Below are positions 1 through 7,825 of a stretch of 64,000 nt of DNA, one piece after another; the stretch's first letter is position 1, and every line of letters begins with the position of its first letter. Both the position numbers and the translations under genes were made by a program. The DNA comes from Rothia nasimurium (GTDB lineage: Bacteria; Actinomycetota; Actinomycetes; Actinomycetales; Micrococcaceae). The notes below the pieces were generated by a model that saw nothing but the letters and a program-made list of their open reading frames with translations, was not told the origin of the DNA and did not search any database. The DNA lies in NCBI RefSeq assembly GCF_928392795.1, contig NZ_CAKMTJ010000001.1:554259-618258 (forward strand), given 5' to 3'.

Positions 1-494
1 AAGAGATCGGGGTAGAGAACCCCAGCTCTTAAGGAACTATCGGCCAGTACGAGAGCATGGCGCAGGTCGAGAACCCGGCAACAATCCACCACTGTCTGTA
101 GGGCAGACGTTACGGGAATACCCGCTATCTCTTGGGGCTTACTCGTAAGCCCGTGCACGGTGACACCCGGTGAAGAATGAGCCCTAGAGTTCGGCGCTGC
201 AACGTGAATACGGTCAGGAACAGCCAGTTGAGCAAAACCATAGAGAGCCGCAGCGCTCTGATGCGAAAAAACTGTTCGAGCACCCATACCTTTTGAATGG
301 GCAACCAGCCGGGCCACATAGCGTTCACTCGGTAGGAGTGAAGACCAGCTCTGAGAGGGCACGTAGACCCCGCGACGTATTCTGACGATCTCGCCGCGGG
401 ACACTTTTTGACGCACTGCATGACGGGTAAAACCGCGCAGCTCCAGATCTTGGGCTGTCTGAACTAGGGGGTGAATATCGTGCAGGCTTTTCAT
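1..494 (-). CDS. AbiEi/DUF559-type protein, N-terminal part (runs off window)
   Basis: An open frame starts with ATG at 494 on the minus strand and stays open to the window edge, so only about 164 N-terminal residues are visible. The protein begins MKSLHDIHPLVQTAQDLELR and aligns without gaps over its first ~50 residues with the product at 6588-7526 (MKSPEEIAMAVQTTQDLFAR), so the two are paralogs. The N-terminal part looks like the winged-helix domain of AbiEi-family type IV antitoxins. The DUF559 (Vsr-like nuclease fold) part would lie outside the window. No Shine-Dalgarno is visible. Upstream it shares with its paralog a TATCCACAG site exactly 38 nt before a CAATCT hexamer. Family membership is inferred; actual function is unknown. 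Confidence 0.75.
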   Translation of the reverse strand, partial: MKSLHDIHPLVQTAQDLELRGFTRHAVRQKVSRGEIVRIRRGVYVPSQSWSSLLPSERYVARLVAHSKGMGARTVFSHQSAAALYGFAQLAVPDRIHVAAPNSRAHSSPGVTVHGLTSKPQEIAGIPVTSALQTVVDCCRVLDLRHALVLADSSLRAGVLYPDL

Positions 495-545
495 GCATCT
501 AGATTGCACCCTTGAGCACCTTTATCGCAGGCCCAAGGGGGAATC

Positions 546-554
546 TGTGGATAA
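546..554 (-). promoter_or_regulatory. DnaA-box-like site upstream of the AbiEi-like gene
   Basis: On the minus strand this reads TTATCCACA, a perfect match to the classical DnaA box, followed by G. It lies about 50 nt upstream of the ATG at 494. The paralog at 6588 has CTATCCACAG at nearly the same distance and in the same orientation (6531-6540). It may be a DnaA site or a binding site for the winged-helix protein itself. Confidence 0.45.
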
Positions 555-647
555 CTGTGCCTTTCAGCTGGGGTTGGCTGGATTCTTCAGGCGCCACAAG
601 GACATAAACGCGTCATAGAAGTTAGCTGCTGTGGGGTCTGCACAACT

Positions 648-682
648 TGTCCGGACCGCGCTGGGGGCGCGTCCGTCCGGAT
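648..682. repeat. Hairpin carrying a GCGTCC motif
   Basis: TCCGGACCGCG and CGCGTCCGTCCGGA form imperfect inverted arms around a short G-rich loop. The hairpin lies in the 495-856 gap, just before the longer perfect palindrome at 703-761. There is no T-tract, so a classical terminator is unlikely. The rest of this gap holds no gene I can support. Confidence 0.6.
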
Positions 683-702
683 TTCTAGCACCCTACTAAA
701 CC

Positions 703-761
703 TTCGACGCGTCCGCCGGTTTTCCACGGTTGAGGCGTGGAAAACCGGCGGACGCGTCGAA
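703..761. repeat. 26-bp perfect inverted repeat with 7-nt loop
   Basis: Arms at 703-728 and 736-761 are exact reverse complements over 26 bp, separated by 7 nt. The arms contain GCGTCC and GGACGC respectively, the motif pair that recurs in many palindromes of this window. It lies between the 3' end of cobA (857) and the 5' end of the AbiEi-like gene (494), without a T-tract on either side. Confidence 0.9.
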
Positions 762-856
762 ATGAAGAGGAAGGCACAACGAGAGCGCGGAAACGGACTC
801 GGAATCGGGACTAGGACGTCGGCCCCGGCTTGAAAAGTCGCTGTGGCAGCTGCTGC

Positions 857-1897
857 CTAGTGGGTCTCAAAAGCCCTTGCCATGACCTCTTCGCGGCGGG
901 GGCCGGCCACCGCACACACCTCGCCCAGGGTAATCACAGCAGGCGGCTTCACGTCGGCCAGCGTTTCGAGGCAGTCACCCAAGGTTGCGTACACTTCGCG
1001 CTGGTTGGGGCGGAAGCCGTCCTGCACTGCAATTAGGGGCAAGGACGCTGGCACCCCGCGCTCGCACAGACCGGCAACGGTATGGGGGAGGGACTTGACG
1101 CCCATGAGAAGGGAGACCGTGCCGCCGTCTTTGAGCAGGCCCGCCAGCTGATCCAGCTCCGAGCTGCCTAGAGGCGCGTGCCCAGACACCACGGTGAACA
1201 TGTGGGACACACCGCGCAGGGTAATCGGCACACCGGCCAGGGCGGGCAGCGCGATCGATGAAGTCACCCCCGAATACACCGTGACCGGTATACCGGACTG
1301 CTCACAGACATAGAGCTCCTCAGCACCGCGCCCGAAGACATAGGGGTCACCACCCTTCAGGCGGGCCACGGTCCGACCGGCTAGGGCATGCTCTACCATG
1401 AGCCGGTCAATCTCCCGCTGCGGCACCCGGTGCTGGCCGGGAATCTTGCCCACATCAATAATGCTCGCCTTAGGCGCCCAGCGGGGCAGGTCTTGGTGGG
1501 GAGCAAGATGGTCAAGCAGGACGACGTCCGCCCGACTCAGTGCCTCAAGGGCATGGCGGGTCATGAGGCCGGGATCGCCGGGGCCAGCCCCAATCAAAAA
1601 GACCCTGCCGACCTGCTGGGGCGCCGGTTCGCTATCCACAAGAAGAACCGTGTGCAGACCCCTGCTGCCCAGGGCGGCCTTGATCGCCTGCCGCCAGCTC
1701 CCAATCTCATCGGGCTGCTCGGCACAGATGACCACCACAGACGGGGAGATATCTTCTAGAACAGAGGGGAGTAGGCCAGCAGAGGAGACACTCACGACCT
1801 CAGCCGCCGCCTTATACTTGGGCGCAACCTGCCCCACCCGCTCCGATGCTCCGCAGAGCAGCACCGCAGCACTGGTGACATCAAGATCAGCGAACAC
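857..1897 (-). CDS. cobA: Uroporphyrinogen-III C-methyltransferase (SUMT)
   Basis: It transfers two methyl groups from S-adenosylmethionine to uroporphyrinogen III, giving precorrin-2 for siroheme. The methylase domain begins near residue 98: GAGPGDPGLMT at about 103-113, ARLKGGDPYVFGRG at about 178-191, and the second SUMT signature around VYSGVTSSIALPALAGV at about 207. The first ~95 residues form an extra Rossmann-like stretch (AAVLLCGASERVGQ) that may be a degenerate SirC/Met8 domain; a separate SirC is encoded at 5139. It lies 128 bp downstream of nirB on the same strand and probably supplies siroheme for that enzyme. At 346 residues it is longer than a bare SUMT (about 250) because of the N-terminal part. 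Function is well supported. Confidence 0.93.
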   Translation of the reverse strand: MFADLDVTSAAVLLCGASERVGQVAPKYKAAAEVVSVSSAGLLPSVLEDISPSVVVICAEQPDEIGSWRQAIKAALGSRGLHTVLLVDSEPAPQQVGRVFLIGAGPGDPGLMTRHALEALSRADVVLLDHLAPHQDLPRWAPKASIIDVGKIPGQHRVPQREIDRLMVEHALAGRTVARLKGGDPYVFGRGAEELYVCEQSGIPVTVYSGVTSSIALPALAGVPITLRGVSHMFTVVSGHAPLGSSELDQLAGLLKDGGTVSLLMGVKSLPHTVAGLCERGVPASLPLIAVQDGFRPNQREVYATLGDCLETLADVKPPAVITLGEVCAVAGPRREEVMARAFETH

Positions 1898-2025
1898 GCC
1901 GTATCCTCTCCCTAGAAAACTCTTTACCCTTCATCCTCACACGGGGCGGGCAGCTTCACCCACTTGCGTGACCTCGCATGAACCGGAGCATCACAACCTT
2001 GTCACACGAGGTCACACGGCGGCAG

Positions 2026-4689
2026 CTAGCCGGCGTGCACCGGCAAACTGGCCCCGGCAATCAAAACCTTCTCGCCGGCGTCCTCACTCTCAAGATCACC
2101 ATCGGCCTCGGCTGCAGCGATTTCCGCTTCGGTGGCCGGGCGAATCTGGTCACGCTCCAGCACATACATGCGGTCACCCGCCGAATTGGCCTCAGGCTCG
2201 TTCACAAAGGCCCTAAAGCGGCGCAGGCGTTTCTCGTCGCGCAGGGTTGCAGCCCACTCGTCCTCATAATGGTCAATGTGGTACTGCATATCGGCATCGA
2301 GCTGTTCACAGATGCCCAGCTTGTCGTCGATAATCACCTCGCGTAGGTGCTCGATAGCGTCGCCAAACTTTTCATCGAGGTCCTCAGCCCAGCGGGCGGT
2401 GCGCTGGAGCTTATCCGCGGTGCGGATGTAGTACATGAGGTAACGGTCAATATAACGGTAGGCGGTTTGCTGGTCGAGATCCTGCGCAAACAGGCGGCCG
2501 TGGGCGGGGTTAGCGCCGCCGTTGCCGGCAAAGTAGAGGTTCCAGCCGTTCGTGGTGGCAATAAGACCCACGTCCTTGCCCTGGGCTTCTGCGCACTCAC
2601 GGTTACAGCCAGACACTGCCACCTTGAACTTGTGGGGAGAACGCAAACCCTTGTAGCGGTTTTCCGTATCAATTGCCATAGCCACCGAATCGCGCATACC
2701 GAACCTGCACCAGGCAGAACCAATGCAGGACTTCACGTTACGCAGGGACTTACCGTAGGCCTGGCCCGACTCAAAGCCCGCATCGACCAGCCGCTGCCAA
2801 ATCTCAGGCAGCTGCTCTAGACGGGCCCCGTACATGCCGATACGCTGGGCGCCGTTAATCTTGGTGTAGAGCCCATAGTCAGCTGCCACCTGGGCAATAA
2901 CGGCCAGCTTCTGCGGGGTAATTTCGCCACCGGGGATACGGGGAATCACACCGTAGGTGCCGTCCTTCTGCATGTTGGCCAGGTTGCGGTCGTTGGTGTC
3001 CTGCAGGGCGCCGCGGCCGCCGTCCAGGGCGTAGGACTTGCGGGTCGATGCAAGGATGGACGCCACGGTCGGCTTGCAGATGGCACACCCGTCGGTGCCC
3101 CGCCCAAAGCGCTTGAGCACGGAGTAGAAATCATCGAGGTCACCCACGGCGTAGACAGCCTGGAAGAGCTCGGCACGCGAGAGGTCAAAGTGCTCGCACA
3201 GGGCTTTCGAGACCGTCAGCCCCAGTTTCTTCATGGTCTGTTCTAGGGTCTTTTGGATCATGGGTACGCACGAGCCGCACTGGGTCCCGGCGGTTGTCTC
3301 AGCCTTGACCGCTCCTACATCGTGCGCACCGCCCTTTACTGCTTCCCGCACTGCACCGAAGCAGATATTGTTGCAGGAGCACAGCACTGCGTCGTCGGGC
3401 AGTTCTGTATCGGGCACGCCATCCCCGCTTCCTGCAGCGGTGAGAAAGGCGGACGGCTCCGCGGGCAGCTCCCTGCCTAACAGCGGCTTGAGGGAGTCAT
3501 AGGGCGCGGTATCACCCACAAAGACACCACCGAGCAGGGTCTTAGCATCGGCTGTGGTCACAATCTTCTGGTACAGACCGCGAGCCGGGTCAGCGAACAT
3601 GATTTCTAGGCAGTTCTCAGCTGAGCCGCGGCGGTCGCCAAAACCCGCTACTTCTAGACCCGAGAACTTTAGCTTGGTGGCTATATCAAAGCTCTCTACC
3701 TCTTCATGGCCGCCGGTCAGGTTGGCTGCTACGGCTTCTGCCATTTGGTTTGCAGGGGCCACCAGACCCCAGGTGCGGCCTAGTACGCAGGCAACCTCGC
3801 CGATAGCCCAAATAGCGGGGTCCTCCGACTGGCAGGTGGGGGAGACGACCACGCCACCGCGCTCGCCCACCTGCAAACCGGCGTCTCGTGCCAACTGGTC
3901 GTTGGGACGGATGCCGGCAGCCATCATGACTAGGTCGGCATCTAACTGGTGCACATCTGCTTCATCGCCCATACCGTTAGCAACCGATACTGAGACAACT
4001 TCACCGGCGGAATCCTTGTTGATGGTTGAGATAAATGCACCGGTTTCAACCGCGATTCCCGCTTCGCGGATAGCCGCATTGACCGCGAACCCGCCGCCCT
4101 GGTCTACTTCGATGGAGAGTAGCCAGGGGGCAACGTCGAGAATGGTGGGGTCAGCTCCTACATCTCGCAGACCTTCAGCCGCCTCTAGGCCCAGCAGACC
4201 GCCACCGACCACGATGGCGCGGGGGCGGCGTCCTAGCTTGTCGGTAAGGCGTGTGACCTCAGCAACCATGTTTTGAACATCGTCAATGGTTCGGAAGACG
4301 TGGGCGCTGTCGGAACCGGGAATGGGAATTTTGACAGCCGAAGAACCGGTAGCCAGAACAAGTTCATCGTAGGAGTAGGTCTTGCCGTCGGTTGCGCTGA
4401 CGGTGCGGTTCTTCCGGTCAATGGAGGTGGCGCTCACACCGCTAATCAGGGTGACGTGGGGGTTCTCCCATAGCTCTGGGTCACCCAGGGTGAGATCGCG
4501 GTGGGTCTCTTGGAAGATCTTTTCGAGAGCCACGCGGTCGTAGGGCAGGTGTTTCTCGGCGTTGAGCACGGTAAGGTGGGAGGCGCCGGCGTCCTTTTCC
4601 AGGAAGGCCTTGGCGAACCTCCAGGCGGCGGGCCCACCTCCAATCACCAGTACTGAACGCTGGTTGGCGGTGAGGGGATTGGTGGACAT
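2026..4689 (-). CDS. nirB: Nitrite reductase [NAD(P)H] large subunit
   Basis: This is the cytoplasmic siroheme nitrite reductase that reduces nitrite to ammonium with NAD(P)H. Domains in order: an N-terminal FAD/NAD(P) oxidoreductase region (VLVIGGGPAAWRFAKAF near residue 15; VVGGGLLGLEAAEGL near 160), a BFD-like [2Fe-2S] module with CSCNNICFG near 433 and a GTQCGSC motif after it, then sulfite/nitrite reductase ferredoxin and haem domains. The [4Fe-4S]-siroheme cysteines are visible as CIGSAWC near 651-657 and CNREC near 695-699. At 887 residues it is the usual NirB length. Start ATG 4689. Its small subunit nirD lies on the opposite strand, 120 bp away, which is an unusual arrangement. cobA follows downstream. 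Confidence 0.97.
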   Translation of the reverse strand: MSTNPLTANQRSVLVIGGGPAAWRFAKAFLEKDAGASHLTVLNAEKHLPYDRVALEKIFQETHRDLTLGDPELWENPHVTLISGVSATSIDRKNRTVSATDGKTYSYDELVLATGSSAVKIPIPGSDSAHVFRTIDDVQNMVAEVTRLTDKLGRRPRAIVVGGGLLGLEAAEGLRDVGADPTILDVAPWLLSIEVDQGGGFAVNAAIREAGIAVETGAFISTINKDSAGEVVSVSVANGMGDEADVHQLDADLVMMAAGIRPNDQLARDAGLQVGERGGVVVSPTCQSEDPAIWAIGEVACVLGRTWGLVAPANQMAEAVAANLTGGHEEVESFDIATKLKFSGLEVAGFGDRRGSAENCLEIMFADPARGLYQKIVTTADAKTLLGGVFVGDTAPYDSLKPLLGRELPAEPSAFLTAAGSGDGVPDTELPDDAVLCSCNNICFGAVREAVKGGAHDVGAVKAETTAGTQCGSCVPMIQKTLEQTMKKLGLTVSKALCEHFDLSRAELFQAVYAVGDLDDFYSVLKRFGRGTDGCAICKPTVASILASTRKSYALDGGRGALQDTNDRNLANMQKDGTYGVIPRIPGGEITPQKLAVIAQVAADYGLYTKINGAQRIGMYGARLEQLPEIWQRLVDAGFESGQAYGKSLRNVKSCIGSAWCRFGMRDSVAMAIDTENRYKGLRSPHKFKVAVSGCNRECAEAQGKDVGLIATTNGWNLYFAGNGGANPAHGRLFAQDLDQQTAYRYIDRYLMYYIRTADKLQRTARWAEDLDEKFGDAIEHLREVIIDDKLGICEQLDADMQYHIDHYEDEWAATLRDEKRLRRFRAFVNEPEANSAGDRMYVLERDQIRPATEAEIAAAEADGDLESEDAGEKVLIAGASLPVHAG

Positions 4690-4809
4690 CAGTGCCTCCC
4701 TAATGTGGGTTTAAGCCGGTTTAATGCGTATTTCTAATGCTAATATTAGCTTAAAGGCAAGATAAACCCACGCAAACACAAGCAGTAACGTAGAAATAGG
4801 GAGAAAACC
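4690..4809. promoter_or_regulatory. Divergent nirB / nirD promoter region
   Basis: This 120-bp intergenic region must hold both promoters. It contains a perfect 12-bp palindrome, GCTAATATTAGC, at 4739-4750, and two GGTTTAA direct repeats roughly 9 bp apart near 4708-4725. The region is much more AT-rich than its flanks. A regulator binding the palindrome could control both subunits together, but which regulator is not evident. Confidence 0.6.
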
Positions 4810-5142
4810 GTGACATCACAGTGGTACCGCATCTGCACCATGGACGACCTGGAACCCAACTGGGGTGAGGCTGCCCTGATTAATGGGCAGCAGTACGCGG
4901 TCTTCCGTACCGCTGACGATTCCATTTTCGTCACCGACCATAAGGACCCTGCCTCTGGCTCCCTGGTGGTAGCTCGCGGCATCGTCGGTGAAAAGAACGG
5001 CGAGCCGACCGTAACCTCCCCGCTCTATAAAGAGGTGTACTCCCTGGTGAGTGGCAACTGTCTCTCTGGGGCTGAATATCGCCTACCTGTTTACCCTGTT
5101 GAGGTGCGCGACGGGGATATCTGGGTGGAGCTGCCTGCGTGA
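4810..5142 (+). CDS. nirD: Nitrite reductase small subunit
   Basis: A 110-residue Rieske-type small subunit of the assimilatory nitrite reductase, partner of NirB. The sequence QWYRICTMDDLEPNWGEAAL is the usual N-terminus, and the fold continues through the GNCLSGAEYRLPVYPVEVRD region. As in many NirD proteins the classical CxH/CxxH Rieske ligands are not conserved. The GTG start at 4810 follows an AGGGAG ribosome binding site. The stop overlaps the GTG start of sirC by 4 nt, so translation is probably coupled. It is transcribed divergently from nirB rather than downstream of it. Confidence 0.95.
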   Translation: MTSQWYRICTMDDLEPNWGEAALINGQQYAVFRTADDSIFVTDHKDPASGSLVVARGIVGEKNGEPTVTSPLYKEVYSLVSGNCLSGAEYRLPVYPVEVRDGDIWVELPA

Positions 5143-5591
5143 ATCAGCGCTTGCCCCTAGCGCTCGATATGCGCGGACGCCGGGTACTCCTTGTGGGGGC
5201 CGGGCAGGTTGCTGCCCGTAAACTTGGCCCCCTCCTGCGCGCAGGTGCCCACGTTGAAGTGGTGGCACCTACTTTGGGCACCGTAATTGAAGAAGAACTG
5301 GCCGCCGGGCACCTGGTTGCCCACCGGCGTCCGTTTGCTCCCGATGATGTGACAGGTGCCTGGCTGGTCTATGCTTTGACCGACTCACCCGAGCTCAACG
5401 AGCAGGTCTTGGCTCTTTGTGAAGAGCGGGCGATTTGGTGCCTGCTGGGCGGGGCGCCGCAGGAGTCTCCGGTCTGGTCGCTAGCCCACCGCTGGCAGGG
5501 ACATGAGCTGGTGGCTGTTTCTGGCGGGGGCAACCCTCGCCGGGCCCTAGCGCTACTGGGCCGAATCGCTAAGGCTTTAGGCTGGGATTAG
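5139..5591 (+). CDS. sirC: Precorrin-2 dehydrogenase / sirohydrochlorin ferrochelatase-type SirC
   Basis: A 150-residue NAD-binding protein of the CysG N-terminal/Met8 family. It oxidises precorrin-2 to sirohydrochlorin and in some family members also inserts iron to give siroheme. The Rossmann motif VLLVGAGQVAARK is at about residues 16-28, and a VSGGGNPRRA stretch typical of the family is near the C-terminus. The GTG start at 5139 overlaps the end of nirD. With cobA across the divergent promoter it completes siroheme synthesis from uroporphyrinogen III. No separate chelatase is seen here, so the chelatase role is an inference. Confidence 0.9.
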   Translation: MNQRLPLALDMRGRRVLLVGAGQVAARKLGPLLRAGAHVEVVAPTLGTVIEEELAAGHLVAHRRPFAPDDVTGAWLVYALTDSPELNEQVLALCEERAIWCLLGGAPQESPVWSLAHRWQGHELVAVSGGGNPRRALALLGRIAKALGWD

Positions 5592-5625
5592 CTTAAATTC
5601 TCCCTCTATCTCAACCTCAGGCTGC

Positions 5626-6327
5626 CTAGCTCAGGTGCAGAGTCATATCGTGCCAGATAGCGCCGCCGTGGGTTGATTCTGAGACCCCGTCAAGCTCAAA
5701 GCCGAGTTTCTCATAGAAGCTAATCAGCTCCTTCTTGCAGGTAAGAATCACCCCTGTTCGCTCCTGCTCTCGTGCCTGGTCGATGAGTTTTTCTATCAGG
5801 GCGGACGCGTACCCCCGGCCCCGGTAGGCCGGGCGGGTGTTGATGCCAAAAACCGTCTGGTAGGCCCCGTGCCGAGTATGGGCCTGGGGGCTCTCGTAGA
5901 GGTCATCGAAGATAACGGGGGAGTCGGTTACCAGCCCATCGATAAAGGCAACAGCTTCGCCGTCAGCTTCAAGTACCCAGAAATGCTCCCCAAAAACCTC
6001 AAACCTGGCCCGCAGGTCGCTCTCACTCGCTGCTTCAGCTGCCGGGAAGCACTCGGCCTCAATGGCGGCTAGGGAGGGCAGGTCTTCCTGCCGTGCCTGG
6101 CGAATCTCTACACGGGCGTCCTGCTGGCTGGCGGCTGCTGCGTCTAGCGCTGCTAGAGGCTGCCCGCCCACACCCCAATCGGTGCGCGGTACCTCGTTAA
6201 GAATCACCCACACCGAGCTTTCCTTGGCGCCCATCACCCGGGCATAGGTTCGGGTGAGTTCGGCAATCAGCTCGGCCTTCTTCTCATCAGACTGAACAGA
6301 GGCATACGAGACATTAATGAGGGGCAT
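5626..6327 (-). CDS. 4-oxalocrotonate tautomerase-like / GNAT acetyltransferase fusion
   Basis: I place the start at ATG 6327, preceded by a GGAG site 7 nt upstream, rather than at 6426. This gives 233 residues and exposes an N-terminal proline (MPLINVSYASV), the catalytic base of the 4-oxalocrotonate tautomerase family. Residues 1-65 match that family (KKAELIAELTRTYARVMG, then VWVILNEVP). From about residue 75 the protein is a GNAT N-acetyltransferase of the AANAT-like type, with the acetyl-CoA loop in NTRPAYRGRGYASALIEKLI and a SFYEKLGFE motif. Substrates are unknown. It is convergent with sirC and has no evident operon partner. Confidence 0.85.
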   Translation of the reverse strand: MPLINVSYASVQSDEKKAELIAELTRTYARVMGAKESSVWVILNEVPRTDWGVGGQPLAALDAAAASQQDARVEIRQARQEDLPSLAAIEAECFPAAEAASESDLRARFEVFGEHFWVLEADGEAVAFIDGLVTDSPVIFDDLYESPQAHTRHGAYQTVFGINTRPAYRGRGYASALIEKLIDQAREQERTGVILTCKKELISFYEKLGFELDGVSESTHGGAIWHDMTLHLS

Positions 6328-6530
6328 AGTGTTCTCCTGGGTAGTGCTTGAACCCAAGTCTAGCGGCGTATCAGGGGCGTGTTCATCTTGAGCGCCCATT
6401 AGACTCTCGTAGTGCTTATGTCTCAAATGGGCGGTGCAAGATTCTTGTGGACACTTAGCTCAGCTGCGTCATACTGCGTCACGGCTGCACCGTTTTAAAC
6501 GCGCTCACCGTGCACTGGTGCGCAAAGCGC

Positions 6531-6540
6531 TATCCACAGG
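6531..6540 (+). promoter_or_regulatory. CTATCCACAG site upstream of the second AbiEi-like gene
   Basis: It differs from the DnaA box TTATCCACA at one position. It lies 38 nt upstream of a CAATCT hexamer that precedes the ATG at 6588, and the same 38-nt spacing occurs upstream of the paralog at 494. The 13-mer GCGCTATCCACAG (6528-6540) also occurs inverted upstream of nrdH at 48319-48331. Confidence 0.45.
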
Positions 6541-6587
6541 AAGCGCCTTTCTAGCGAAATTTGCCCGGATCAGCGCACAATCTGACC

Positions 6588-7526
6588 ATGAAATCTCCAG
6601 AAGAAATAGCAATGGCCGTACAGACCACACAGGATCTATTTGCACGAGGCATGAACAAGGACGCCCTCGCTCGCGCGGTTGCTCGCGGCGAGTACCAGCG
6701 GCTTGGCTACGGAAGCTATATGGAAAGCGGTTTCCACTCTCAGCTTTACCCTAGTCAGCAGTATCTGGCCCGTGTCATTGGGTATGGCAGAAGCAGACTC
6801 AAAACCTCGGTGTTATCCCACCATTCAGCGGCAGCGGTACACGGTATGTGGCTACTCCATGTACCGACTGCTATCCATACAGTGGGGCAGGCACACGGCA
6901 CCCCTTCACCACGGGTTGTGCGGCATAGAAACAACCGGTACGAAATCGAGAAAAGTTTAGGTGTAGATGTAACCGCACCGCTCGATACGGTTCTTCACTG
7001 TATGAGGGTGATGAAATTCGAAGAGGCGCTTGTGCTTGCGGATAGTTCTTTGCGGAAGATTGAGCACCAAAAACTGGCCCAGGCCTTACGGGGGCTGTCT
7101 GGTCGTGGCTCTGTGCAGGCTCGCATAATTGCAGATATCGTAAGCCCTCTCAATGAGTCGCCGGGGGAGAGTTTGCTGCGGCTTTTCTTGATGAGGTGTG
7201 GTTTGCCTCGGCCTGTTGAGCAGCACGTGATTGGGGTATATGGGCAGCAGTTCAGGGTAGATTTTGCCTGGCCAGATCTCAAGATCATCGTTGAGTTCGA
7301 TGGGCAGATTAAATACACCCAGTTTGGTGAGCGTGAGGACGTTTTTGGGCGGCAGAACGAACGTGAGGCTCTCTTACGGGGGCAGGGGTGGGATGTGGTT
7401 CGAGTAGCGTGGGACGAGCTCACCCGGCGTCCGCACGAGCTCAAAATCAAGATGGAGCGAGCTTTCAACCGTGCCCGTCGCCTCTATGGGGCCACCAGAC
7501 TCTCGGAGCGTCCACCAGGGGAATAA
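6588..7526 (+). CDS. AbiEi-like winged-helix protein with C-terminal DUF559 domain
   Basis: I choose ATG 6588 because the encoded MKSPEEIAMAVQTTQD aligns with the start of the paralog at 494; the longer reading from TTG 6561 does not. The 312-residue product has an N-terminal winged-helix region of the AbiEi antitoxin type and a central region with ALVLADSSLRK. Its C-terminal DUF559 domain of the Vsr/PD-(D/E)XK-like fold contains FRVDFAWPDLKIIVEFDGQIKY, where D and ExD may be metal ligands, followed by ALLRGQGWDVVRVAWDEL. Such proteins are common in actinobacteria. No AbiEii nucleotidyltransferase toxin is next to it, so a type IV toxin-antitoxin role cannot be assumed. No Shine-Dalgarno is seen. 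Confidence 0.85.
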   Translation: MKSPEEIAMAVQTTQDLFARGMNKDALARAVARGEYQRLGYGSYMESGFHSQLYPSQQYLARVIGYGRSRLKTSVLSHHSAAAVHGMWLLHVPTAIHTVGQAHGTPSPRVVRHRNNRYEIEKSLGVDVTAPLDTVLHCMRVMKFEEALVLADSSLRKIEHQKLAQALRGLSGRGSVQARIIADIVSPLNESPGESLLRLFLMRCGLPRPVEQHVIGVYGQQFRVDFAWPDLKIIVEFDGQIKYTQFGEREDVFGRQNEREALLRGQGWDVVRVAWDELTRRPHELKIKMERAFNRARRLYGATRLSERPPGE

Positions 7527-7552
7527 GCACTTCGAGAGTTTGGTGGACGCTC
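7506..7552. repeat. Inverted repeat spanning the 3' end of the DUF559 gene
   Basis: GAGCGTCCACCA (7506-7517) and TGGTGGACGCTC (7541-7552) are perfect 12-bp arms. The stop codon of the DUF559 gene (7524-7526) lies in the loop, so the left arm is coding. The arms carry the GCGTCC/GGACGC pair. Confidence 0.8.
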
Positions 7553-7689
7553 GCGGAATAGGAGAGGGAGAGGTGAGCGGACGCCGCCCGCAGGTAGGTG
7601 CGACCTGAAGTTGAGCACGGGGGCGGGGGTAAGAATTGTAATTTAGGTTCCCCTGCTCACCCTGCCAGCTGGCGGTAATCCGCTATCTT

Positions 7690-7754
7690 GGGGCGGGGCG
7701 TCCGCACCTGTACTACATCTTGTGCTCACACGCCTGTAATTCACGCCCCGCCCC
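7690..7754. repeat. GCGTCC-bearing inverted repeat before the ileS leader
   Basis: GGGGCGGGGCGT (7690-7701) and ACGCCCCGCCCC (7743-7754) are perfect 12-bp arms around a 41-nt loop. The 7553-7825 stretch holds this structure and probably the ileS promoter, but no gene is visible. Confidence 0.65.
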
Positions 7755-7825
7755 GGCGGGCGCCTGCCAGAAAAGCTAAAAACCCGTTAGACAGCTACCG
7801 CCCCTGCCCCTAAAATGGGTAACAG

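Noticed and set aside
1398..2216. 272-codon plus-strand frame over cobA and the end of nirB
   Set aside because: It crosses two well-supported minus-strand genes and the product has no recognizable domain.
3554..4276. 240-codon open frame antisense to nirB
   Set aside because: The Ser/Thr/Pro/Arg-rich product is typical of an antisense frame of a high-GC gene.
6561..6587. TTG 6561 as start of the DUF559 gene
   Set aside because: Alignment with the paralog begins at ATG 6588 and the upstream residues are not shared.
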